64,000 nt of DNA from Epiperipatus broadwayi (Eukaryota > Onychophora > Udeonychophora > Euonychophora > Peripatidae), in NCBI GenBank assembly GCA_028023455.1, contig JAQFVV010000156.1, positions 2,313,236 to 2,377,235 of the forward strand, read 5' to 3'. The notes under the pieces are model-generated. The model was not told where the DNA came from. It worked only from the letters and a program-made list of their open reading frames with translations, and searched no databases. A program made the position numbers and the translations under genes. Within the stretch, counting starts at the first letter, position 1. The number at the start of each line of letters is the position of its first letter. Of this stretch, positions 12,663 through 23,500 are shown one piece after another.

Positions 12663-12788
12663 ATTTTTTTTTTTTTAAGTGTCATAGCATCGGCCGGGAC
12701 ACGAACCCGCAACCCGGGCAACTGCCTGCAAGTGCAAGACAAGGCAGTCGCGCTGACCTCTCGACCACCAATGCGATAGTCTAATTTT
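12655..12788 (-). mobile_element. Very short tRNA-derived SINE with target duplication
   Basis: The body of ~100 bp (12775 down to 12677) is flanked by perfect 13-bp direct repeats atagtctaatttt (12655-12667 and 12776-12788). It ends in a 13-nt poly(A), read as T on the plus strand at 12664-12676. On the minus strand the head folds like a tRNA. Acceptor halves GCATTGG and CCGATGC pair with one G-U, an A-box-like TGGTCGAGAGG follows, and a B-box-like GGTTCGTGTCC sits in a CGGG/CCCG T-stem. The anticodon arm is a 7-bp ACTGCCT/AGGCAGT stem with an enlarged 14-nt loop, so it is not a working tRNA. Overall layout is closest to Leu/Ser-type tRNAs. Confidence 0.82.
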
Positions 12789-12897
12789 ATCACAAGAAAG
12801 ACACAGTAAGTTCTTTTTTTTGGTTGTTTTACAATAGCGTGTTGAAACCGCCGGAGGGCATGGTTTGTTTGTAAACAAAGATAAATATACTGTTGGT

Positions 12898-13180
12898 GGG
12901 CCGGATTTTTTTTTTTTTTGGTTTGGTTTGTTTATCACATTTATAAAAGTAATATCAAATCAATTTTTTAAACACACACAAAAAAAAAAAATGCATAAAA
13001 AAATCAAAAAATGAATTTACAAAAAGTACTTTTTTTTTTATTCTTTTCATTACTTATATTTTCGGGCCGGAGTTTTTTTTCTATGTATTATTATTTTTTT
13101 GTTTTGTTTATCACATTTAAAAAGTATTATCAAATCAATTTTGAATACAAAAAAAATACATCAATTAAAAATGAATAATT
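12898..13180. repeat. Tandem pair of ~166-bp units
   Basis: Both units start with gggccgga (12898 and 13064) followed by a T-run, then tttgtttatcacattta, then atcaaatcaattttt/g and an A-rich tract. The second unit is shorter and diverged. They sit just past the Tigger remnant and might be its non-coding end, but this is inference. Confidence 0.6.
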
Positions 13181-14080
13181 GAATGTGAGTTCAGTCCAAT
13201 GAATGTATGTACTCTCTTAATTTCAATTAATTATAACTATATTTCTATTTATTTTGTTGGTTATTTTTGTTGATATCTTATCATAAACATTTTAAAATTA
13301 AGATACATTTGAACATTTATATACATCTGTTTAAATATATATTATATATGGTTCACTGCTATCCATGAATTTTGATACTCATATAATTTATTGCCAAAAA
13401 ACACAAACGGGGAAGGAGGGAATTACTTTATATAATTTTCATTAGTAGCAGATATAACAAGTTCATTAAATACTTATATGTTATCAAGAAAATATGTTTA
13501 TTTGACAGACATGAGAATGTGCAATCAAAAAACATTAATATTCACATTTTAATCTAAAAGAAAATCTTGGTCTTGGAGCCTGTAAATGCAAGACATTCAC
13601 TTCATAAATTATGTAATTTCACTATTTTGATTGTATTATTATTTATCTTGAAGCTTACTTTACTCTTCATCTAAGAATTATCAGCGTGATAAGTAAAAAA
13701 ACAACAACAACACTTCTTGGAACAGAAAGCCCAATGAACAAATCATTTTATCATAGTGCCTATACATATATAATAATTCAATTTTTATTATGTGTATAAA
13801 AAGCACAAGCTAAGTTATTTTGAAAATAAATAGAATTTTAAAAATATGCCTGCAACATAGAATAATTTTATTTAATAAAAAAACACTGCATTTTATTATA
13901 AAATGACAGAAAAACCAGTTTAAATTAAATATAATATGCCAAACTTGCAAACATATTTAATTCAATTCATTATATTCAAAACATGACTTACCTTGAGTTT
14001 ATAAAGTGTGATAATTAAAAAAAATAATTTTTAAAAAGTAAAATGAATTTTAAAATAAATATATTAAATAATTAACTTAC
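13181..14080 (-). other. SGSM intron or 3' side, AT-rich
   Basis: This is the intronic sequence following the 14081-14205 exon. I looked for the next expected TBC exon (YIWQH... GYVQGMCD in the family) on the minus strand from here to position 1 and did not find it, so this intron probably runs off the left edge. The clean donor gtaagt is at 14080-14075. Confidence 0.6.
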
Positions 14081-14205
14081 GTGCACATAACATTTCTTAA
14101 TTTCTCTAAATTGGCTGTTGTAAAATACCAATAATTACGATCACAACGTTGGACATCTTTATCAATCCGATGCAGATTGAGAGCAAAAGAATCCAAAAGT
14201 TCAAG
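14081..14205 (-). CDS. SGSM1: SGSM1/2-like Rab GAP, internal exon with TBC arginine finger
   Basis: This is a 125-nt internal exon with acceptor ttaaag|CTTGAA and donor GCAC|gtaagt. It begins in phase 0 and ends in phase 2. The translation runs from [20 protein letters not shown] through [20 protein letters not shown] to CT. This block is highly characteristic of the small G protein signaling modulators SGSM1 and SGSM2 (RUTBC proteins), which pair an N-terminal RUN domain with a C-terminal TBC GTPase-activating domain acting on Rab-family GTPases and binding Rap/Rab proteins. IDKDVQR is the IxxDxxR motif carrying the catalytic arginine finger, and it is intact. The glutamine-finger motif (YVQG) would be in the next exon, not found in this window. 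A 247-bp intron separates it from the preceding exon. No frame damage is seen. Confidence 0.94.
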
Positions 14206-14452
14206 CTTTAATAAAAAAAAAAAAAATTGCACTTATTACCATTTGTGTGTAAGGATGTATATTCCCAATGCTAACAGAAAATGAATAAAACTTCTTGTGA
14301 GTTCTTTTTAAAAAATAAAAGTTAATTTTTTTTAACACATTCTTTATTTAAAGGTTCAAAAAAAAAAAAAAAAATTGAAGAATATTTGCAAAATAATTCC
14401 AACATTCTATCATTAAATCTTATTCAACAATATACATATAAATAAAACATAC

Positions 14453-14815
14453 GCTATAAACGCCACCACCAGAAGATGCTGGTGACATACAAGTTGATCG
14501 TGATTCTGCAGAAAGTTGGCTAGTTCCATCTACAATGTCAGCAATGGTCAATCCTTCCATAACTGGATTCAATTCAGACTCATCTTTCTCTTCAGTTTGT
14601 GGGTGGATGCTTAATACTTCATTGACTTCTCCCTCATGATTGCCACTATCAATGGATGTATTTGTGACTACAATATTCTGTGATGTATCAAGTTGAGAGT
14701 TATCTATTTCTTTGCCCTCACTGATGCAAGTATCGTAAGAGTCTCCCAGACCTTCATCTGGACTTTCCATTTTTTTATTTAATGAAGATTTGTTTTCTTC
14801 AGTTTGATTTGTAAT
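14453..14815 (-). CDS. SGSM1: SGSM1/2-like Rab GAP, acidic linker exon
   Basis: A 363-nt exon (121 codons, phase 0 at both ends) has acceptor tgtttag|ATTACA and donor TATAGC|gtatgt. It starts ITNQTEENKSS and ends MSPASSGGGVYS, joining in frame to [14 protein letters not shown] of the next exon. The end matches the family pattern in which a Ser/Gly stretch plus VYS/TYS precedes ELLD. The body is acidic and Ser/Thr-rich (for example ESPDEGLGDSYD and EEKDESELNPVMEGL), as expected for the long disordered insert that splits the SGSM TBC domain. The internal ATG (14770) is not a start site, because the frame is open upstream to the acceptor. The linker is much shorter than I recall for human SGSM1. 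A missed exon in the upstream 23.7-kb intron is possible. Confidence 0.85.
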
Positions 14816-15390
14816 CTAAACAAAACAAAAAACAAACAACTTATGCCAATATTTTAGAGCTTACTGAAAATAGAATAAACTTTTATTTGTAAAATCAGGC
14901 ATATAAATAAAAAAAGTACTTATTTTTGTATAAATGTATAGATGGTGAAAAAGAGGCATCTTGAATAGGAAATGGATTATCAATAAATAACAAACAGTCA
15001 AAATATCAGACACAGAGACTATAAAAATATCAAACAAAAAAATTGATTGTACATTATTAAGTCACAATGAATTTAAAAATATAATATTTTGATTAACAAT
15101 TATTTTCAGTGAATAATTTATACTATTAAGTATACATTTTTTAGCTAATTTTGGAAAAAAATATAAAAATGTTCTTGTTTTCAGCATCACAATAACAATT
15201 ATTAATGTCTTTGGTAGAAAAAGCTTTGCTTTATGAAAAGATGTTGAGTTTTGAGTGGTTGGATTATTTGCTGAAGTGCTTGCATTTTTTAAAAGTAATC
15301 AAGTGATCATAGAATTTTACAAAATTATTCATTCTTCACTTTGTACAGACCTCAAACAATTGTCAAACATGGATTGATAGATACTGTTGG

Positions 15391-15776
15391 ATAGTTATTA
15401 TTGTTGAAGATTTGATGACTCTATCTGATATATATAATGGAGTGTAATAGATGATGACAAATATTAACAAAACCATTCAAATGGAAATAAATTTTATTAT
15501 TCATAATAAAAATTATAAACAAGAACACTTTATAACTAATTATTGAATACAAAATAACAAATACAACTGATAAATATAATGGATAGTTACTATTGTTGAA
15601 GATTTGATGACTCTATCTGATATATATATAATGGAGTGTAATAGATGATGACAAATATTAACAAAACCATTCAAATGGAAATAAATTTTATTATTCATAA
15701 TAAAAATTATAAACAAGAACACTTTATAACTAATTATTGAATACAAAATAACAAATACAACTGATAAATATAATGG
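15391..15776. repeat. Tandem duplication, 192 + 194 bp
   Basis: The block starting atagttattattgttgaag at 15391 is repeated from 15583 (atagttactattgttgaag) to 15776. The copies differ by one substitution and by two extra bases in an internal TA run. Both end in tgataaatataatgg. There is no coding content. The near-identity indicates a recent event. Confidence 0.93.
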
Positions 15777-16401
15777 CTTGCAACAACTGAAACTTGTAAA
15801 AATATAAATCATAAATTGGTTGATTTAACATTTACTCCTCATATTAATGTGTTGTAACTTAACTTTCCACATAAAATCTTGGACATACAATAAAAAGTGA
15901 TTATTCTTTTACTGTATAAAATCACTAAATTGTGGTAGCTAGAAATAAGTCAATTATTTTATAATAGCAGTGCTTAGAGTTAATCACAATAGTTACATAA
16001 ATGTTTAATCGCAATGGCATCCAAGATAATCTAAACTGACCAGAGCACTTTCTGGTCAATGATTCTGATTTTTATCAAATACATTACTGTATGAATTATC
16101 TTCTGAATAAACAGAATATACTTCTTCTGGAAATGTAATGTTATTTATAAAATCCTATTATTAAATATAATTAAATAATCAATCAGTAATTCTACTGATA
16201 AATTCTTAGGAATATATTCTTTATATAAGTATAATTAATCTTTGATTAAGTAAAAAACACTATTTTTTTTTTGTGTGTGTGTATGTGTGCAAACTTTTCC
16301 ACAATTGATTTCTAGATTGTAAATTAGATGACCCTTCAGCAAAAATTAAATAAAATATATAATAAAAAGTGAACAATTATAAGTCTTTATGACTATTAAC
16401 T

Positions 16402-16448
16402 ACTCTCTCTCTCTCTCCAAAACTTCTCTCTCTCTATATATATATATT
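16402..16448. repeat. CT/TA microsatellite
   Basis: An interrupted CT dinucleotide run leads directly into a TA run. Confidence 0.9.
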
Positions 16449-17460
16449 CAATGCAATTATCAATCAATACAATAACAGTTTAGTCTTCAGTTTGAGAAAA
16501 ATGAATTGATATTTGTAATATAACTAAACATTGGGTCTATGTAAATGTTACAGCATCAACATTAATTTTAAAAGAGCAGAATGTTGCTGAGAATATTTGA
16601 CAGATAAACTTAAACTTGGTTTAGAATAAATAGTTATTTGGATTTGCAAAGCGTATATAGATACAAAACTATATGCAATAATGAAGATTACTATAAAGCG
16701 GTGAATCTGTAATCCAGATTCGCATTTCACGGGCTACCAACCTAACCAACCACCAAATGGGATTCAAAACCATTCCTGCACATGCCTGGACAATGGAGAG
16801 AGTCAGCACGCATATCCATGTAATTCCTCCCGACCCTAAATAACTATTTAGATAAATATTGTCGATATTTAGAATTATAAATTTAACTATAGTTAAAATC
16901 CTTTAAATAATACTAGTCATGTATGTGAGTTCACATATATGCAGTGGATATGTACATGTGATGTAAATATTAATATTATTTGTTTAATATTTTATAATAT
17001 ATATTTATTTTATTTAATATAAGATGGTGGCTGAGAATGATGCAACATTTGAGAAGATTCTTGAAGGCATTTAAAGTAATGGAAAGTTTATCAAACAATA
17101 GAGAAATCCATTAGTCAAAACTAGCAAAATCGCTCTATTGATTCAAACTTAGTTTTAAATATTTTAATTGAAATTATAGTTACGCTAATATATTTCTAAA
17201 CTAGAAACAGATTAAAAACAATACCTTTGAGGACTTATCTATACTTTGTATCTTCTATTGCACAAAAACAGAAAGTATATTTCCTGCTGATTGAGATCAC
17301 ACGAGGTAAACTTGTATCCACATTGCTTCAGGTGATTTTCTAAAAGCATTCCCAGAAAAACTGTAACCAAGTGTAAATAGGACTCATTTGTCTACCAAAA
17401 AAAAAGTTAATTTTGAATTCGGTTGCTAAGCCAAATTTTCACGCTGCTCAAATTTTCAAC

Positions 17461-17612
17461 ATTATGCCAGTTGAATAGAAATACTAAGTCCATCTTTTCC
17501 TCGATCTTTCTAAGATCATCTCCGTGCTATAATGCTATTATGCCAGTTGAATAGAAATACTAAGTCCATCTTTTCCTCGATCTTTCTAAGATCATCTCCG
17601 TGCTATAATGCT
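17461..17612. repeat. Perfect 76-bp tandem duplication
   Basis: The 76-bp unit beginning attatgccagttgaatag and ending tgctataatgct occurs at 17461-17536 and again, with no difference, at 17537-17612. The identity points to a very recent duplication or an assembly artefact. Confidence 0.95.
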
Positions 17613-20600
17613 GTACTCTAATTACAAATGAATGGACTGCCTTAAATGCTACTAAAAGTGATTTCAGAACAAAATGCTACCTTCATTTTAGTTAAATAAG
17701 GGCCATCCGTGCTCTAATATGCGTTGCCTCCAAAGAACATTGTATCTCTCAAACTGTTATGATCGCTTTGGAAGGTAATCCTAAAGACTCATTTAATTTG
17801 CGATAATTATCTTTTCAGCCCCATTTACCTTTATAAATGTATTTCTGTCTATGTTATCATGCTGGTAATTTACGGCCAGTTATATTACTTGTAATTAATC
17901 TCTCTAATGACTCTCTATAACCCTGTCAAATCTATATGTAAGCTCTAACATCTATATCATGCTTCAAGTTTATTCTATATTTCAGTGCAGTAGAATTTTA
18001 TTATTATTGTTATTTTAAGTTTATACATTTTATTTAAATTGTCATTTATATGCCAATGTAACTCAACTTTATGAGCATATATATATTAGTATTATAAATC
18101 CCAATCATGTTTAATTTAAATCATTTATTATAACACATCTCGCTTGTTGGGTTATAACTAAATAATGCTATATGTTTAAAGGCAGATCGTTATTATACTG
18201 CCATATATCTTTATTAAATGTTAATCTACAGTCGGGTAAGAACACTATCAGTCAATTTGATTTATAATATTCGAATTATTGTAATGACTATCACTCCTTC
18301 TATTCTAATGAAATAACCATTCCTTGTAATGCGACAGTTATTAAATATTGTTTTATGTATTTCAGATGCATATGGGAACCGCTTAGTTAGGGTATAATAT
18401 ATTTGATTTATTGTTTTGACATTCACTTAATTATCTTAATAATAGTTATTTTATAGTGGTATAATAGATTAGTCATGCCATTACCTTGATCTTAAATTAT
18501 ATTTAGGCTATAATTATTTAAATGATATTGGTAGCGTATTTATTTGCTCTCAGTGCTGCCAACATAGATCAGCTTTCGTATTTTCATTTTGCTTTGTCAT
18601 GTTCGAGATTATTGGGAACTCTGAATCCCCTCCTTCATGTCATCATGCTTTAGTATGGCATTAGTCGTGCCCTAGAACAAAATTTGGAAAGAGTAGTGAA
18701 CTCTCTGTTTGGGATGACTCTGGGACAGCCGGCCCATTGCACCTTCCTCCTCTCCAGGTATCGCTCCGCCAGAAGAGCAGGCATGCCCTTATATTTTAAT
18801 AAATGATGAAGCATCTCATCAGCTGAAATGGACAGATACTTTTAGTGCTGCCAATCATGGTGATACCACTCTTTATTAATATTAGATTCATGCCTAAACA
18901 ACATCTATAAGTCATAGTGCTGTGATTTCATTAAATCATTGATTACTTATTAATGATCTTATATTTAGAATGTCGCGAGTAAGCTTGCATTTAAGCTATT
19001 TCCCTTGGGTGAGTGATTCCCAGATGCGTATAGAATTCACTCTTTAATTTATAAGTATAAACTTTACCATCTGATACAAAACGGTTATCCTGAATATGCA
19101 AACATTCACGTATTCAAATCTTTATTGTAAAGAACATTGTGATCCTTCCATTTAATAAGTTAACAGATGCCTGAGAGTGAATTGCTTGTATTAAAATTAT
19201 ATTATGTACTTTTCTCGTATGATCGAAGTGACATCGATCATGACTTGATCATGTATATTTTAGGTTACCTGTGCTTACAGACAACAAAGTGTCTTACTAT
19301 TTTAACTGTTTATCGTGGAGGTCATTAATTAATGGTATCTCAATTTTAAATAGCGTTTTATCATTAAATCATTTATGTAAAGCTTATTTAATTTAGCGTT
19401 AGCATATAAGCAAACCGCACTAATACACTTTGTATGCACATGTCCGTGTATCCATTATGTATTACAGTATCATCATTATGACAACCCATAATAATATTCT
19501 TATAAACAATAAGTTAATTAACTTAGCGTGAAATTTGTAAATAACACATATGTATAATAATCTCTTTATTTTATAATAATTAAACATTTATATATATCAA
19601 CATAATCCAAATTGTTCGAATCATTATTAATTTTTATTTAGTTATAATATTTCATATTGAGAGCTTGCTGGACTGGGTTACCTGAGATCACAATTATACT
19701 TGTAGTTTATCATCAATAGTCTTAAGATATCATGCTTCTCTGCTATATCACCGGGACTAGAATAAAATAAAATCAGCCGTTCATAGTGTTATAAATTTGG
19801 GGAATGGGCAAATGGGTTAGAATCCGTGATTGCTCCTGACCTGTGTATCTCAGGCATGACTGGATTTGACATACTTTTGACCAGATTCTAGGTGTTGTTG
19901 GATGAATATACAATTTTGACCGGTACAAAATGTATGAAGAGAGAAAAAGAAAGTTAATATTGATTTCATTGATCTTGAAAGGACTTATGGCAGAATGTGT
20001 AAGATTATTGTACCAGATATCCAAAAAAAAAGAGTACAGATTAGAAGATAATTATCAGATATTAGTATATGGAAGAAAAGATAGTTAGAAGATTAGACTT
20101 TCTAAAAAAAAATAAATACAAAAAATTTGCATAAAAAGAAGTACTTTATCAACTTTACTAATAATATGGTAGTACTAATAGAAGTAAAACTGATAAAATT
20201 TACAGAGCATTTAGGATAAAACATATATAAAGCAATAAATAAAAATGAAATGTTAACAATTGGACAGGAAATAATAAAAAAAGATTCTTTTTCATTAATT
20301 ATTGATGGCATAAGTGTCAAGAGATATTTGAGTACAAATTGGCTAATAGAGTTTTAATAAAGTCACAAATTTATTTTATAAGCAGTTAAAGTTATGATCT
20401 AGAAAAAAACTTGTTAAATCAATTGTATGAAGCATAAATTTACATGGGCAAAAACTTACAGATTCAGAAAAAAAAAAAAACAAATATGCTTTTGAAATGG
20501 CAATTTGGAAGAGAATGTAAAACATGAGATGAAAAAAATAAGTATTAAAAAAAAAAAAAGATTATTGAGAAAATTATATAGTAAAAAATAAAATTGATTA
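17613..20600. other. Intronic stretch of more balanced composition, unassigned
   Basis: From ~17.4 to ~19.8 kb the base composition is less AT-skewed than its neighbours, with a GC-richer patch near 18600-18790 (ggacagccggcccattgcac). No frame gives a recognisable domain. One short plus-frame reading near 18660-18780 (SLFGMTLGQPAHCTFLLSRY) looks protein-like but is isolated. It may be an old transposon or a long LTR. From 20030 to 20600 the sequence is A-rich and featureless. Confidence 0.4.
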
Positions 20601-21239
20601 TTTACTTAGAAGTAGAAGATATTATTCTTATATCTTCTCCTTTACTTTTTTTGCATTCCTTCATATATATATTATTTATAATCAATCTCCACATATACAC
20701 TTTAAAGCAAATTTTTTTATATAATTCCTTTAATTTCCCAAGTTTCGACTATCCTGCAGTCTTCATCAGAGCTACAACATTTAAACATATAATCATTAAT
20801 ATACATATAAAATACAAATTTTACATTATTATTCATAATCATATTTTATTCTTAACTCTATACCTTTACCTCTCTCTTCTTTTCTAATATTTATTTTTTC
20901 ATTATTTCTTTACTGTTTCTATTTTCTTTTTACTTTTAAGTTTTTACCTTTTCTTCCTATCTATCATGTTTTTATTTTAATCTAATTCCTTTCCTTTGTT
21001 TCTAATATTTATCTATACTTATTCTTTTATTAATATTCTTTATTCCTATTCCTATCGTTATTCCTTTTTATAATTCACTTATTCATTTTACTCACCACTT
21101 GCATAACCTTCATCTTCCCTTTAAATTTATAACTATTTTTTTTAACTAATTTTTTTCAAAATCCTTAGATTCTTTTTCATTTACTCCTTTCATACAACTC
21201 CCTCTATTATCAATTTCTTTAACTATTTATCCTATGTTT

Positions 21240-21620
21240 AAACTTTATTTTACAAAACTCTATATATACATTTTCTCTATCATTATTAATATTCCTATAA
21301 AAATAATGTCCTTAACCCCATCTCTATTCAAATTTTGTTTTATCTTCTTAACTAATATAGCTTCTTTTATTTTTCTATCCCTTCTTTTATTAGTATGTCC
21401 AATCATTCTTATACTATCTCTCTCAAAATATATGTTCTGTTTCCATAACATGCATATAAACTGGTGACTTTTTATCATAACTATGCTGAATTTATCTTGT
21501 GTAGATTAAATTTTTCATTTCACCTACATATTTAGTTCTTATCGTATTATTCCTACATGATCTACATTCTATTTCATAAACCCATTTATATGTTTTTCTA
21601 TTTCTTTAATATATTTATTA
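21240..21620 (-). pseudogene. Penelope GIY-YIG endonuclease remnant, left arm
   Basis: On the minus strand, 21478-21260 reads DSIRMIGHTNKRRDRKIKEA then ILVKKIKQNLNRDGVKDIIF. This is the region that follows the GIY-YIG core in Penelope-like elements, where a basic stretch and the NRD motif are typical. Just upstream (21620-21480) the complement of the YVGEMKNSIYTRLIQ-type segment can be read with stops. It mirrors the right-arm copy at 22276-22640. It is not functional, because it is truncated at the palindrome centre with no reverse transcriptase. Confidence 0.7.
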
Positions 21621-22275
21621 TGTAATATATACATTATATTTCTTTTTTATTTACTATCTTATACTTAATTACGTTATTATATTTTTTATTAATTTTTTAA
21701 ATAATTTTATTAATGCTCTTAACTATATTATTACTATACATTTTAACACCTATATATTCGTCCTTTTTTAAGCTGTCTTTTTTACATTTTCCCTTCTCTT
21801 CTTTATTTTCTCCATTAGATCTTTTTCTGATATTTTTACACTTTTCTCTATTATTTTCTCTGGATATTTATTCTCGTTAAATTCTTAAACTATTAAATCT
21901 ACCTCTTTCTTATACTCTTCTTCATTTGAACAAGAGTATAAAAAAGAGGTAGATTTAATAGTTCAAGAGTTTAAAGAGAATGAATATCCAGAGAAAATAA
22001 TAAAGAAAAGTATTGAAGAAGAGTATAAGAAAGAAGTAGATTTAATAGTTTAAGGAGAATGAATATCCAGAGAAAATAATAGAGAAAAGTAAAAATATCA
22101 GAAAAAAGATATAAAGAAGAAAATAAAGACGAGAAGGAAAAAGGTAAGAAAGACAGCATAAAAAATGATGAATATATATGTGTTAAAATATAGAGTAATA
22201 ATATAGCTAAGAGCATAAAAAAAATATAATAATGTAATTAAGTATAAGATAGTAAATAAAAAAAGGAGAAATGTA

Positions 22276-22640
22276 ATGGATATATTACATAATAAATATA
22301 TTAAAGAAATAGAAAAACATATAGATGGGTTAAATGAAATAGAATCTAGATCATGTAGGAATAATCAGATAAGAACTCAATATGTAGGTGAAATGAAAAA
22401 TTCAATCTACACAAGATTAATTCAGTATAGGTATGGTAAAAAGTCATCAGTTTATATGTATGCTATGGAAATAGGACAGGTATTTGAGAGACAGTATAAG
22501 AATGATTGGACATACTAGTAAAAGAAGGGATAAAAAAATAAAAGAACCTATATTAATTAAGAAAATAAAACAAAATTTGAATAGAGATGGGGGTAAGGAC
22601 ATTATTTTTATAGGAAAATTAATAATGATAGAGAAAATGT
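22276..22640 (+). pseudogene. Penelope GIY-YIG endonuclease remnant, right arm
   Basis: The frame 22276-22518 contains CRNNQIRTQYVGEMKNSIYT, then RLIQYRYGKKSSVYMYAMEI. This is the GIY-YIG nuclease pattern of Penelope-like retroelements: a Cys-containing entry, YVGET with the catalytic-site region, R-x-x-x-H-type helix (here RLIQYR) and a ...HAMEIGH-like block (here YAMEIGQ). Several conserved positions are altered (T to M in YVGET, H to Y or Q), and the C-terminal part continues frame-shifted from ~22500. The upstream 21930-22275 encodes the linker, and no reverse transcriptase core is present. The enzyme normally nicks target DNA for reverse transcription at chromosome ends or internal sites. 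This copy is dead. Confidence 0.72.
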
Positions 22641-23289
22641 ATATATATATAGTTTTGTAAAATGAAGTTTAAACATAGGACAAATAGTTAAAGAAATTGA
22701 TAATAGAGGAAACTGTATGAAAAGAGTATATAAAAAAGAATAGGATTTTGAAAAAAATCAGTTATAAATTTAAAAGGAAGAGGAAGGTTATGCAAGTGAT
22801 GAGTAAAATGAAATATAAAAAGGAATAAAAATAGTAATAGGAATAAAGATTATTAATAAAAGATAAGTATAGATAAATATTAGAAAGGAAGGAAAGGAAT
22901 TAGATTAAAAGTAAAATAAAAAGATAAGTATATTAGAAAGTAATGTAGAATGATAGGGAAAAAAAATAAAAATAAAGTAGAAACAGTAAAGAAATAATGA
23001 AAAAATTAGTATTAGAAAAGAAGAAGGAAGTAAAGGTATAGAGTTAAGAATAAAATATGATTATGAATAATAATGTAAAATATGTATTTTTATATGTACA
23101 TTAATGGTTATATGATATGTTTAAATGTTGTAGCTCTGATGAAGATTGCAGGAGAATCGAAACTGTTAAGAAATTAAAGGAATTATACAAAAAATTTGCA
23201 TTAAAGTATATATGTGGAGATTGATTACAGGTAGAAGATATAACAATTCATCATTAAAAAAAATAAAAACCATTATTTTTTAATTGAAA

Positions 23290-23500
23290 GCAACTGATTC
23301 TATGATAAATCCGGCTTCTAATTTTTCTCTTTTTATATCATTTCTTTATTAGTGAACTACTTCAACAATATCTAGATTGAATCCATGCCCATATTCTTTT
23401 TTGCTGTTCTGTATACAAGCAAATGCTGCATTATTCTCGATCTTAAATTTGTCTTGGTTTCCCAATAGAAGATAGATGGGCAATCTAATGGCTATACTGC
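23290..23500 (-). pseudogene. Possible further GIY-YIG fragment
   Basis: The minus strand reads ENNAAFACIQNSKKEYGHGF, then NLDIVEVVH, stops, then NDIKREKLEAGFIIES. The order fits the C-terminal half of a Penelope GIY-YIG domain (xALxxHxxxxGHxFD, xxxxLxxE, xxKRxxxEAxxIxx). It differs in sequence from the palindrome arms, so it would be another family or a much older copy facing the opposite way from the right arm. The assignment is tentative. Confidence 0.4.

Larger units (their letters stand above)
20627..23245. mobile_element. Head-to-head Penelope-like element pair (2.6-kb palindrome)
   Basis: Two arms of ~1.29 kb (about 20627-21912 and 21930-23245) are reverse complements around a ~15-bp centre near 21922. 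The right arm in the plus strand encodes the end of a Penelope-like element, with a linker (EEEYKKEVDLIV and FKENEYPEKII, duplicated as an ~88-bp tandem at 21933-22110) and a GIY-YIG endonuclease. The 3' tail follows, with gctctgatgaagattgcag then gaatcgaaact. The left arm carries the same in antisense (ctgcagtcttcatcagagc near 20755-20775). The outermost match is atcaatctccacatatac. Both arms have stops and frame shifts. Confidence 0.85.

Noticed and set aside
12677-12775. Functional tRNA gene
   Set aside because: The anticodon loop is enlarged to about 14 nt, and poly(A) with target duplications shows retroposition.
14420-14770. A gene starting at the ATG at 14770
   Set aside because: The frame is open upstream to a good splice acceptor and downstream is cut by a donor, so it is an internal exon of SGSM.
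16690-16840. Possible second tRNA-derived SINE (GC-richer block with ggattcaaaacc)
   Set aside because: Only a weak B-box-like string. No A-box at the right distance, no tail and no target duplication.
21234-21467. Hydrophobic plus-strand frame that looks like a membrane protein
   Set aside because: It is antisense to the Penelope GIY-YIG remnant. The hydrophobicity comes from T-rich composition.
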